From positions 3,427-23,831 of the forward strand of contig CAJNOQ010002541.1 of assembly GCA_905250885.1 (NCBI GenBank): a stretch of DNA of 20,405 nucleotides, in the 5' to 3' direction. Below, piece after piece: positions 9,001 to 18,351 of the stretch. The DNA comes from Didymodactylos carnosus (Eukaryota; Rotifera; Eurotatoria; Philodinida; Philodinidae). Both the position numbers and the translations under genes were made by a program. Numbering within the stretch: position 1 is the first letter of the stretch; each line of letters starts with the position of its first letter. The notes under the pieces were generated by a model that saw only the letters and a list, made by a program, of their open reading frames with translations, was not told the origin of the DNA and did no database searches.

Positions 9001-11409
9001 GGTCAAAAGCTGAAGTCTGATCGAAAAAACTGAGAATTACGAGCAGAATTCCGACTTTTTCGCCTCTGATTTAGAAAAAACGAACTTTCTCAGCGAGAAA
9101 AAGGAATTTTTCAAAAAGCGATTCGTTGTTTTGAAGCTTAGCTTCTATCGAACCCAACAAGGCGCAAATATTGACTCTACTACTTCCACGAAACGCTCTG
9201 TTAGGCTTGCAAAATTGTGTAGCGCTTTTGAGATATGTACACTGGTGAATCAACGTTTGCGTCTAAAATGTTTATAAGACTAATTTTCTGTTCAGTTTTG
9301 AATGCAGAATTAGGAAAATATAAAAGGAAAAGTTATCGTAAGTAAAATACGGAAAAATTTCAGTTTTTTAATAGCAAAGATTTTTGGAATATGTATAAAA
9401 AAATTCGAAAAAAAATGTCACTGTAAGTTTGGATTACGTGCATCTTACTTAAGCGCAGCAATATAGTACAGGTATAGAAAACCTTCATTCCATTTTGAAT
9501 TATCAAAGATATAAAACAAAACAAAAATCCAGCAAACATCTTACCATAACCATTAGTTCATGATAATACGCCGTATTTTGATCTTTTATTATTCCAAATT
9601 CTTTTTGCAAAGCGTTTTTCTCTTCATTCAGTAAATCATAATCCTACATATAAAAAATCTGTTACTTCATCATTTATCAAACTAGATACATATACATACT
9701 CTTTTTAATGCATCATATTCATCTGTACACTCTGCAATTTGTTTTCCAAATAAGCAACACTCACTAGAATACAATATAAACATGTTTTTAAAATTAGATA
9801 AAATCAATGTAACGAAAAAGAATAGATAATACTTTGTAACATGATCAAGTCGTTGCTTCAATTGATCATTTTCATTTTGTAAGGACTGCAATGCTTTTTT
9901 TGCTTCTAAATAACGATTGACTATCAGTCTGTAAAACAAAACAAAATAAAGCAATAATAATCAATTTACTAGAAAAAAGAAAAGAAAATAATGTAAACTT
10001 ACTCTGTGGCAACAATTTTTTTGTTTAGTAAGAGAAAATCTTGTTTTGTAACGTAAGTTTGTTGATTGTTCTTTAAAAAAATAAATATATTTATGAATAA
10101 TCAGCAATGGACAAAGATGGTATAAATAACAACAAAACTTAAACGCGTTCATTATTATTATTATCACAATATGACAATATTTATATGTTGAAAACTTTTC
10201 CCAATATAATTTAAAATTTTTTTAAAACTTTTTTATATTACGCTACTCTACCTTAATTGTTACCTTCATTATACAAATTAACAGGGATAGAAGAATTAAT
10301 AGTACTGCTGATTAAATGATGGACGATTTGATTGTTTAACTAAAAATAATTGCTTAACAAATATCAACTTTAGATTATTCTATATGATAAGATAAATGAT
10401 TTTGAATATTCACTTGTTGTGTTTGCTTCATCAGCAGTTTTCATCAATAATTATTCTGTTCCGTCTTTATTTAGTTACTAGTACATCGTTTTAAATGCTC
10501 AACACATGTTTTTCGTTGGATAATAATTATTTTCGTTAACATCCAACTATCCCTCTTACTGGTACTCCAGCAGGATCCCCGATCATGGAGGAGATGCTGG
10601 ATACCCTCTAAGAACTTTTTGAATTTTGTGGCAAAATCTTTGACGTTTTTCCACCAGCAACTTTCTGTTAAAAATTTCGAATTCTTGATTTCGCCAGTCA
10701 TTTTCTTCGAAGCAAAATTCTTAGTCTTTCCCATCCCTAAGAACAATCGAAAACCCTGTACTCCAGTCTAATATCATATAATAAAACCGGGAAAGTGGTA
10801 TTTGATCTACAGCAGTCTTACTGATTCAAGTACTGGTATTCAGCATATTTTAATTTTTCTATTTGACCTGCATCATTACTTAACCTTTTATTGTAAATAA
10901 AGATGCTAGCTGTATCATCGACATCAAAACCGATGCACTCAATCAAACATTTCTGTTATGATGTTATTCAGGTTCAGATCAGTCAACATCTCAAATCTCA
11001 AATATCAAATCAATTTTCTATACTCTGAGAGTAATAATGAAACATATGGTACGAAAATGCTCAAATAACGCATTTGCGGAAAGAATTGTGCTGTCAACAA
11101 AGATAGATGAGATGATATAAAGCAAAAAAGTTATCCAACCAGTTTTAAAATAAAGCAGATACTAAAATTTTGATAACATGGTTATACAATGGTCCGTCGA
11201 CTTTTGCTTGAAATTATTGTGATGATAATAGTAGTTGTTTTACAAACATCACAACAATTTTAAAATTTGTACCCATCAATAAACTCAATGTTTCATTATG
11301 AATATTTCTAACTTCAAATTTTAAAAAAAAGAGAGCGTATACTAAAACCACTGATTCTTACCAAAGAGTTAAATTGTAATTCGTCAAACCATGTAAAATT
11401 TTCGTTCAT
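5697..11409 (-). CDS. Twelve-exon coiled-coil protein, about 752 aa, unknown function
   Basis: Exons, 5' to 3' on the minus strand: 11409-11362, 10070-10003, 9928-9833, 9763-9700, 9643-9545, 8116-8013, 7896-7880, 7816-7733, 7669-7607, 7541-7443, 7283-6073, 6002-5697. Every junction is GT-AG and the phases agree throughout; the total of 2259 nt is 753 codons including the stop. The ATG (11409) directly follows a TTTTCAG acceptor. Residues about 17-165 are heptad-rich coiled coil (EAKKALQSLQNENDQLKQRL, RKELERCKKEKSKLNYKLQQ), residues 166-247 are more globular, and the rest is mostly low complexity. There is no signal peptide or membrane span. A basic cluster near residues 302-314 suggests a nuclear protein. 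Most introns are 56-159 nt; intron 1 (1291 nt) and intron 5 (1428 nt) are enlarged by inserted sequence. I do not recognise the family; a structural or chromosome/cytoskeleton adaptor is one guess. The gene model is my reconstruction. Confidence 0.75.
6073..7283 (-). CDS. Large exon 11 of the coiled-coil gene (disordered, NLS-bearing)
   Basis: The frame is open for 403 codons between a TTTAGATAAAATCAG acceptor (AG 7285-7284) and a donor after ATG (GTTTGT at 6072). It encodes a Q-rich opening (TQLSQQQQLP), a lysine/arginine cluster KKRRKRPTKGKRH that would serve as a nuclear localisation signal, an acidic patch with GYETEDEDAF, and then serine/threonine-rich and E/K-rich disordered sequence ending in a more ordered helix (EAKCLLVKRIFRF). 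If the intron after it is not removed, the frame ends at a TAA 14 codons later. A first ATG within the exon (7209, MATQLS) could be a start for a shorter product, but the upstream in-frame sequence also looks coding. Confidence 0.75.
7880..7929 (-). promoter_or_regulatory. Two competing 3' splice sites for exon 7
   Basis: The acceptor CATCTAG (AG 7898-7897) gives a 17-nt microexon that keeps the frame. The acceptor TTTTTTTCTAG (AG 7931-7930), with a better pyrimidine tract, gives a 50-nt exon in the same frame but with a TAA at 7925-7923. The extra sequence after that stop (NHSQLSSSS) is in the same frame and looks coding. This is either regulated splicing with a poison exon or a recent nonsense mutation bypassed by the inner site. 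Confidence 0.5.
8407..8849 (+). repeat. Left arm of the foldback element
   Basis: Inverted copy of 8945-9386; over the ~190 bp compared by eye the arms are about 97% identical. Transcripts through the intron would form a long hairpin. Confidence 0.8.
8945..9386 (-). repeat. Right arm of the foldback element
   Basis: Inverted partner of 8407-8849, ending in the CAAAGATTTTTG segment that matches the left arm's outer end. Confidence 0.8.
10071..11361 (-). other. Long first intron (1291 nt) of the coiled-coil gene
   Basis: Bounded by GTAAGAATCAG (from 11361) and TTTTTTAAAG (AG 10072-10071). No extra exon with fitting phase was found. A 91-codon minus-strand frame at 10746-10471 (KFLTESCWWKNVKDFATKF and so on) lies inside it in a stretch less AT-rich than its surroundings; it may be a decayed mobile-element fragment that enlarged the intron, but the family is unknown. 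Confidence 0.45.
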
Positions 11410-13044
11410 ACTGAAAACGTGTACGATAGTGATCTGAAAACAACAAGTTTTGTAAAGGTTTTTTCTTTAATATTGCATGGGATCAACGCTATTAAGCAGC
11501 GAAAACGAAACTGTATAAATGAAAATGATGTTCAATTGATAATAAATCAAATATTGGAATAAATGAAGGCAAAGCAACTAGTATAAAAAATCATTTACAT
11601 TTATAATACATGTAATCTAATCTAAAACAGAAAATAATAAACAAAGTCATCATAAGGTATTCTCACAAAACTGGTATCGAGCATATATTGATGGTAGTTA
11701 CCACCGGAGTCACACAGTGTTTTCGATAGTAGTTTTGGCGGGGGGTGGCGAGCCTGCTGAGTAACTAAAGTTTCTCATTGAGTAAACGCATTTTTTGATT
11801 AAAATATTTTCTGAGTAACTGAGTTACTCAGAAGCTGGAAAAAATCTCTTACTCAGACAGATTAGAAAAGGCAGTTTCTCTACTTAAATTTCTTAAAAAA
11901 TTTGAGTAAGTAACTGTATCCAAACGAGGAGGTGGTATGCCACCTCCTGATCGATAACGCTGGAGTCACAGATATATGATTTTGTCAGACAAATGTCTCA
12001 TTTTGTATCATTAAGATCTAACTAATTCATCAGTATCATCATCGGAAAACTTATTTCTTTCCTCTCTTATAAGATTTGAACCATAAGAATAATGATTGAA
12101 AGGTGCACATGAACAATGAGCTACTCATCGGTACTGATCTTTGTTCGTTTCTCCTCGTAACAGAATTTAACGGTTTTTTGTGTTTATCTTCATACAATTA
12201 GCATGGATAAAAATAAAAAGAGTACAAATCTCGCAATGAGGAAAAATAGAAGCTGTGTTAAAATTAAAAGTTATAAGATTTCAGCGTACCGTAGTTTTTT
12301 ATGTTAGAGCCTTCATACTCATCATAGAAAGAAAACGATCACTAATATCGATTCTAACGTCTCTCACAGCTCTGTTACAGAATTTTTCCAGATTCTGGAA
12401 ACACAGACCGATTTTTTATTGGGCTATTCTATCAGCAAATTATTATAGATAATCGCATAGAACAGAAAGAAAATATAGCTACCACTGCCCCAAAAAAACA
12501 CGGATCAAGTGTTAAATTGTACAGATGAAGTGTAGGATGATCACATTTGAGAATTTTGACCGCATATGAAGCATGAAAATGCTACACGTCATCCGTAGAA
12601 TTTTACCCTTCAAGCGTTAAGCCACGTTCAAACGACATTTTTATAATAACTTAGTTTAATCCGAATCTTTGGTTAGTTAACTGACTTCGAAATGACACCG
12701 TTCAGCAGTGATGGGGATTGACTAATGAGAAAATACTGAAGAGTGCCTTCTCGAATAATTTGCGTGGCGCTATATGAGCTACAAATGCACTTCGACGGCG
12801 TGCATCGTTTTCGAGAATTTGACCCATCAACAAAATAGCGTACTTGCGGCAGAAGGAAACTTCAACTGAATATATACTATACACAACTCCAAATAATGTG
12901 GTTCAAACTGCATATGGGTATAAGTTATTTGACCATGAGGTACACATAGAGGATGTAGCTAATCACTGGTTGGTCGATGTTTAATAGGAGTTTTTAATCG
13001 AGTTTCATAAGGTTAAGATACGCTAGGACTGCACAATGGTAAGA
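11410..13044. other. Gene-free region with short palindromes
   Basis: No gene is supported. Around 11755-11915 the motif GAGTAA/TTACTC recurs many times, including CTGAGTAAC-TGA-GTTACTCAG (11811-11831). A 9-bp-arm hairpin with a 4-nt loop lies at 11927-11948 (AGGAGGTGG...CCACCTCCT). The two together suggest a small degraded transposon. Short frames at 12255-12452 (plus) and 12884-12702 (minus) have no recognisable domain; the latter (VSFCRKYAILLMGQILEND) is the more protein-like and may be a fragment. Confidence 0.4.
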
Positions 13045-13635
13045 CTGACGAGGGAACCTTTCCAGGTGATTAAAAGCTTTTTGATCGACATGTTATCGAT
13101 CATGCTGATGCCGAATATGATCATCGGACTGGCCCATAGCTCTTCGAAGATCCAGTCTTCTGGAGAACCAGTTTTTCAGAAATCCCAAAAAATAGCCCAA
13201 GCCTTCCTTAATAATGCAGGATTGTAGCGCGCAAATTTCTGATTAAAATGATACATCCCCCAGCTCTACACGACCTTTCTTTGCAAAAGTTATAGAATTT
13301 ATAAGAAGAGCCCTAAATTAATTCTTTCCTTTTTATTTCTGTAGCTTTGAGCTGACAATGAACAATTTAAGGCTCTTCTTATAAATTCTATAACTTTGCA
13401 AAGAAAGGTCGTGTAGAGCTGGAGGATGTATCATTTTAATCAGAAATTTGCGCGCTACCATCCTGCATTATTAAGAAAGGCTTGGGTTATTTTTTGGAAT
13501 TTCTGAAAAACTGGTTCTCCAGAAGACTGGATCTTCGAAGAGCTATGGGCCAGTCCGATGATCATATTCGGCATTAGCATGGTCGATAACATGTCGATCA
13601 AAAAGCTTTTAATCACCTCGAAAGGTTCCCTCGTG
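13045..13635. mobile_element. Second large inverted repeat, arms about 270 bp
   Basis: 13045-13319 is the reverse complement of 13364-13635 with scattered single-base changes and one small indel (ttgcaaaag versus ttgcaaag); the spacer is about 44 bp. Each arm holds the same 55-60-codon frame reading inward (LTREPFQVIKSFLIDML ... AFLNNAG), one on each strand. It is a foldback-type structure not related by eye to the one at 8255-9452. The arms could come from a captured gene fragment; no family is recognised. Confidence 0.65.
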
Positions 13636-14022
13636 AGAGTGGAAACTTCTGTCGTCCATTCCAGAATTGTGTCTCTGTGGTTAATAAATGTGATCATATG
13701 AAAAGTGCAAACTTTTGCGAGGCTCAGAGATACCGGCTCATCTATATATAAAAAATCCCAAAATTAAATGTATATTAACTTAGCATAAAATTTGAAAGAG
13801 GGAAATTCAGAAATTTTTTTTTTTTATCAATGTTTTTAAGCGCCATTAGTTTGGCGCCACTTTAAACGCAGGTTCGCGCCTAAACACTGATATTCGCCTT
13901 GTTCACTCTGTGTGATTTATTTACATCTAAAACAAATAGTTTCGAGTGGTAAATTTACTATTTCAAAACTAAAAAGTAGCATACGGATGGGATAGGATTT
14001 GACTAGTTCTATGCGCTAAACA
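13636..14022. other. Gene-free spacer
   Basis: AT-rich sequence with a T10-type run near 13818 and a GGCGCC-containing segment (about 13840-13890: GCGCCATT, TTGGCGCCACTTT, GTTCGCGCC). No gene is seen. Confidence 0.35.
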
Positions 14023-14065
14023 ATAGAAATTCAAGATTGCCGACTCGGCAATCTTGAATTTCTAT
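14023..14065. repeat. Perfect 21-bp palindrome with 1-nt spacer
   Basis: 14023-14043 and 14045-14065 are exact reverse complements around a single C at 14044. The outer bases are ATAGAAATTC and the inner bases TTGCCGA. It could be paired ends of a tiny element or the scar of an inverted duplication. Confidence 0.85.
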
Positions 14066-14533
14066 GGAGGTGGAAGTACCCCTCTCCAGTTTTTAACACA
14101 ATTTGAAGTACACAGGTTGTACTGTATGCCAAGCTGTTTTTTAGAAAAGGGTACAGTCTATTTTTTCTTGACACGTACGTTTCTTGAAAGGAATTCTTCA
14201 CTAGCATGACTTTCCGGCTTTCTCTTCGGGTCATGATAGTAGTATAAGGCGCTCACAAATGTATCTTCAACTTTTTTTTATTTAACTGTCCAGAGCAGTA
14301 ACTAGTGCATATCAAATAAATTTAATGAAGAAATCGTTTCTGTTTTAAGAGTTATATAAAAGTAATATAATCTGAGCCAATTAGACACATTTTGAAAGGG
14401 ATTAAGTATTGTGACATAGAGTTTCACTAAGCTGATCGTTTTGATCAGCTTATCACTGTACATATGAAAGAATTTATCAATTAGCAAATATGCAGGCAGA
14501 TTAGTTCAATTTTGGAACAATCCGTCAGATGGA
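14066..14533. other. Spacer before the duplicated locus
   Basis: Two short minus-strand frames (14234-14031, 14487-14302) are probably spurious. A hairpin with 10-bp arms and a 5-nt loop lies at 14428-14452 (TAAGCTGATC...GATCAGCTTA). A plus-strand frame open from 14468 runs into the duplicated unit (FWNNPSDGKYKKSLSH) and stops at TAA about 40 codons later; it may be the original 5' flank of the element or chance. Confidence 0.35.
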
Positions 14534-14769
14534 AAATACAAGAAATCTTTGTCTCATATGCAGGAAAGAAAGAGGTATATGCAGGAATAAAAGTAGGTTT
14601 ATTATTGCTTTCTGTTACTACTACACCTATCTGAAAAAAAACATATTGTGCTGTACATTCTAACTGTGAAAACCTTATATTTGCGTATTAGCATTTATCA
14701 CTCTTATTCATCAATCATTTGTTTATTTCTTAACCAGAATAATAAAATGTGAGTATTCATTCTTATTAG

Positions 14770-15636
14770 CATGTCAAGCAGAGTCAATATAAAATTGTTC
14801 TTGATATATCAGATCTGCCTGATGCAAGTAATAAGCTCAGTGCACATCTGGAAGAAATTCAATTTCGGGTAAAAACCAGACTTGGTGCTGAAGGAAAAAC
14901 TGTCGCAGAGAGTATTTTAAGAAGAAACTGTTCGAATGCTATATCTTTATCAGCAAAGAAAAAAACGCAGAAAAATTTAACGCTGTATTTTGAACAAAAG
15001 CATGTTAGTGAATTATCTCTTTTAAATTCTGAAAGTTCTATGGATTTTTGTACGGTTACAGATAGTCACGTAACAATAAGCAGTCATGAAAGAGTATCAT
15101 TTATGTTTGAGAATAATACTCTAGTGATGAAGGCCAATTATGCGTACCTGAGCTCGTATTTTGAACGCCTTGTACGTCGTAGTAGGGGCACACCATTGAA
15201 TCTTAACTGTTTATGTGATGATATCTGTACATTCGTGTTTACAGAACTGAAATATTATATTAGTTTGTCTACTTTGAAGCGCGAATTGCGTCTGAAGTTA
15301 TTGACAATGACAAATACTAAAAAAGGAACTGCAGAACGAAATACTGTGACAGTTCTGAATGCTCTCCGAGAACAAAATGATTTTACTTTTTTCCTTAATT
15401 GTGTTCATGTACTTTCTCCAGTTCCTCAAACGGGTGATAAACATACAACATCTTTTGAGTTAAGTACTCATGGTTTCGATAAATACATTAACTCAAACAA
15501 ACTTCTTATTCTTCGTTCCTTCGATGCAGATAAAAGTTATATCATTGCTTTGCAACCTAATAGTACTTCTTCAATCGAAGCAATCTTTAGTTTATGGTTT
15601 GTTGAGACGGTGTTTTTCGTTTTTGTCTCATCCTAA
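14770..15636 (+). pseudogene. Transposase-like gene copy 1, N-terminal frame (PIP-box)
   Basis: The frame is open from 14770, just after a TTATTAG that could be a splice acceptor, to TAA 15634-15636. The first in-frame ATG is at 15040, but the sequence before it (DLPDASNKLSAHLEEIQF, then AKKKTQKNLTLYFEQK) already looks coding. That stretch holds QKNLTLYF (14968-14991), a full Q-x-x-L-x-x-Y-F PIP-box with basic residues before it, suggesting binding to the PCNA sliding clamp. The remaining 198 residues have no domain I can name. The last ~15 codons (FVETVFFVFVSS) look like read-through of an intron or shifted frame; the natural protein seems to continue in the +1 frame. Confidence 0.5.
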
Positions 15637-15814
15637 TATCATGGATGTGCGTAGTATGATACAAATTATATCTGAGTATCTAAGATCTCAAAATATAGCC
15701 TATGATGAAGACTCCGTTATCAACACTTTGAAATCAGATATTTTAAAAGTACTTTCTAACGCTAGATCTGATCTTAATATATTGCGAAAAAACAAGTTTT
15801 CTACATTCAAGTAG
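15470..15814 (+). pseudogene. Transposase-like gene copy 1, middle frame
   Basis: Only the second half (from about 15640, MDVRSMIQIISEYLRS to NARSDLNILRK) is coding-like; the first half overlaps the N-terminal frame. A 58-nt GT-AG intron (15597-15654, GTTTGT to GTGCGTAG, with a CCTAAT branch-like site) would join the N-terminal frame to this one in phase. The frame ends at TAG 15812-15814, just after an A6 run (15783-15788). One base fewer in that run would lead straight into the core frame. Confidence 0.45.
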
Positions 15815-15983
15815 TATAGACACTTCTCGTGTCACCGATATCGACGAAATATTTGGATCCTACCGTAGCCCTCGAGGATGTGTTAACCGTGCAACTGTTA
15901 ACTATAATGAAGAATCTTTTCCAGACCTGCTACGTAGAAATGAAATATGGCATGAGCAGCAGGAGCAGATTAAGCGAGAGTTC

Positions 15984-16958
15984 TTGCATTTAAAAGACGA
16001 GCATAATATCTCTGATAGAGCAATTGATGCCATAGAAAAGTTTTTTAAGAAACATCAAAAGTTTTTTTCAATACATTATGTACGTAAGAAGAGGAAGGAG
16101 GTCAATCTAAAATTACCCATAGTTAGTGTAGTAGATGGAGCATACGTTCAATTCGAGTATGCACTAAAAACTGCTGTATATATAGCTCAATGCAAAAATC
16201 GAAATCTTCATCAGTTACCACAGATAACGTTTCGACTCAATATGGATGGCACGCTAATCGGTAATAAACATATCGTAGCTATTTCTGTTAATTGTGTTGA
16301 TGGAGGCCGTGACTGTCAGTCTCCTAAAAATCTAGTACATGTGGGTCTGTTTGAGTTTCCTAAAGAGTCATATGAATTATATAGAAAAATTCTTCCTAAA
16401 CCTTTTCTTGATAGTATCAGTAATGTCAAGTTTGTCCGTTTAAATAAGAAAGATATTCCAGTTAAAATAAAACTGGGAGGAGATTTTATGAATGCCGTTT
16501 ATGTATTCGGTTTAGCGGGAGTTCAGTCAAATTTTCCGTGTGTATTCTGCACTCAGCATAAAAATAGTTTGGAGCAGCCTGATACAACGTCTTATTTCGA
16601 CATTGAAAAACAAGCGCGAACCTTAGAAGAACAAAAACTATGCTTAAAAGAAAAGGGAGCAACGAATATGAAAGGATACAAATGTGAACCGTTATTTGGA
16701 GAATTATTTCAGTTTAGTGACTATATAATAGACACGTTACATATGAAATTAAGAGTATATGACATTTTCATGACGGATATATTGCACTATGCCTCCAAAC
16801 GCGAAAAGTACGGAAAAGAGCATGACCTTGAGATGGAAAGAAAAGTTGAGATCTTAAATGACCATTCAACTAAACTAATAGGTAAAAGAGTGTTTTTTAC
16901 CAAATACAAGAAATCTTTGTCTCATATGCAGGAAAGAAAGAGGTATATGCAGGAATAA
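15984..16958 (+). pseudogene. Transposase-like core, copy 1, truncated at the duplication junction
   Basis: The core frame is open from about 15747; 15984 is a TTG inside it and not a real start, since upstream codons (DTSRVTDIDEIFGS) are also coding-like. It is identical to the first 306 residues of copy 2: NMDGT, LGGDFMN, CVFC and DTLHMKLRV are present. At 16902 the sequence jumps into copy 2, and 18 junk residues follow to a TAA. The C-terminal third, including the TPYLH...NH...EF motif, is lost, so a product would lack part of the catalytic region. It is probably non-functional. Confidence 0.7.
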
Positions 16959-17137
16959 AAGTAGGTTTATTATTGCTTTCTGTTACTACTACACCTATCT
17001 GAAAAAAAACATATTGTGCTGTACATTCTAACTGTGAAAACCTTATATTTGCGTATTAGCATTTATCACTCTTATTCATCAATCATTTGTTTATTTCTTA
17101 ACCAGAATAATAAAATGTGAGTATTCATTCTTATTAG

Positions 17138-18004
17138 CATGTCAAGCAGAGTCAATATAAAATTGTTCTTGATATATCAGATCTGCCTGATGCAAGTAAT
17201 AAGCTCAGTGCACATCTGGAAGAAATTCAATTTCGGGTAAAAACCAGACTTGGTGCTGAAGGAAAAACTGTCGCAGAGAGTATTTTAAGAAGAAACTGTT
17301 CGAATGCTATATCTTTATCAGCAAAGAAAAAAACGCAGAAAAATTTAACGCTGTATTTTGAACAAAAGCATGTTAGTGAATTATCTCTTTTAAATTCTGA
17401 AAGTTCTATGGATTTTTGTACGGTTACAGATAGTCACGTAACAATAAGCAGTCATGAAAGAGTATCATTTATGTTTGAGAATAATACTCTAGTGATGAAG
17501 GCCAATTATGCGTACCTGAGCTCGTATTTTGAACGCCTTGTACGTCGTAGTAGGGGCACACCATTGAATCTTAACTGTTTATGTGATGATATCTGTACAT
17601 TCGTGTTTACAGAACTGAAATATTATATTAGTTTGTCTACTTTGAAGCGCGAATTGCGTCTGAAGTTATTGACAATGACAAATACTAAAAAAGGAACTGC
17701 AGAACGAAATACTGTGACAGTTCTGAATGCTCTCCGAGAACAAAATGATTTTACTTTTTTCCTTAATTGTGTTCATGTACTTTCTCCAGTTCCTCAAACG
17801 GGTGATAAACATACAACATCTTTTGAGTTAAGTACTCATGGTTTCGATAAATACATTAACTCAAACAAACTTCTTATTCTTCGTTCCTTCGATGCAGATA
17901 AAAGTTATATCATTGCTTTGCAACCTAATAGTACTTCTTCAATCGAAGCAATCTTTAGTTTATGGTTTGTTGAGACGGTGTTTTTCGTTTTTGTCTCATC
18001 CTAA
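17138..18004 (+). pseudogene. Transposase-like gene copy 2, N-terminal frame (PIP-box)
   Basis: Identical to 14770-15636, with the first in-frame ATG at 17408 and the PIP-box QKNLTLYF at 17336-17359. In this copy the downstream gene is complete at its 3' end, so if the frame breaks are introns or sequencing errors, this is the copy that could make a protein. Its 5' flank is the truncated end of copy 1, so any promoter must lie within 16902-17408. Confidence 0.5.
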
Positions 18005-18182
18005 TATCATGGATGTGCGTAGTATGATACAAATTATATCTGAGTATCTAAGATCTCAAAATATAGCCTATGATGAAGACTCCGTTATCAACACTTTGAA
18101 ATCAGATATTTTAAAAGTACTTTCTAACGCTAGATCTGATCTTAATATATTGCGAAAAAACAAGTTTTCTACATTCAAGTAG
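17838..18182 (+). pseudogene. Transposase-like gene copy 2, middle frame
   Basis: Identical to the middle frame of copy 1. The same intron candidate lies at 17965-18022 and the same A6 run at 18151-18156 precedes the terminating TAG (18180-18182). That both copies share the breaks means these predate the duplication, or are features of the gene, or are consensus errors repeated in both. Confidence 0.45.
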
Positions 18183-18351
18183 TATAGACACTTCTCGTGT
18201 CACCGATATCGACGAAATATTTGGATCCTACCGTAGCCCTCGAGGATGTGTTAACCGTGCAACTGTTAACTATAATGAAGAATCTTTTCCAGACCTGCTA
18301 CGTAGAAATGAAATATGGCATGAGCAGCAGGAGCAGATTAAGCGAGAGTTC

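Larger units (their letters stand above)
8255..9452. mobile_element. Foldback (large inverted-repeat) element inside intron 5
   Basis: Outer homology runs from about 8255-8312 (left) to 9390-9452 (right), and the main arms are 8407-8849 and 8945-9386, with a spacer of about 95 bp. The left arm carries about 95 bp (8313-8406) with no counterpart on the right. A 60-codon frame appears in both arms (plus 8541-8723, minus 9253-9071). Between the arms that frame has six base differences, four of which change the residue, so there is no sign of protein constraint. The element lies wholly in the intron between exons 5 and 6 of the coiled-coil gene and carries no transposase, as expected of a non-autonomous foldback or MITE-like element. 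Confidence 0.75.
14534..16901 (+). repeat. Tandem duplication, copy 1 (2368 bp)
   Basis: 14534-16901 and 16902-19269 are direct, head-to-tail copies offset by exactly 2368 bp; I saw no mismatch and all translated frames are identical. The left boundary is ATGG|AAAATAC (14533/14534), the junction TTTTTTACC|AAATAC (16901/16902) and the right boundary TTTTTTACC|TATGAC (19269/19270). There is no microhomology at the junction beyond the unit ends. Confidence 0.9.

Noticed and set aside
8541-9253. Two 60-codon ORFs (plus 8541-8723, minus 9253-9071) as a gene pair
   Set aside because: They are the same sequence in the two arms of an inverted repeat, and four of their six base differences change the residue, so there is no sign of protein selection.
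13840-13890. GGCGCC/TTTGGCGC motifs as E2F-type promoter sites
   Set aside because: No gene start lies nearby, and a few short motif matches are not enough evidence.
15780-15790. A-AAA-AAC as a programmed -1 frameshift site
   Set aside because: The heptamer is in the right frame, but a -1 shift reaches a TAG after about eight codons; the coding sequence continues in the +1 frame, so a homopolymer indel or intron fits better.
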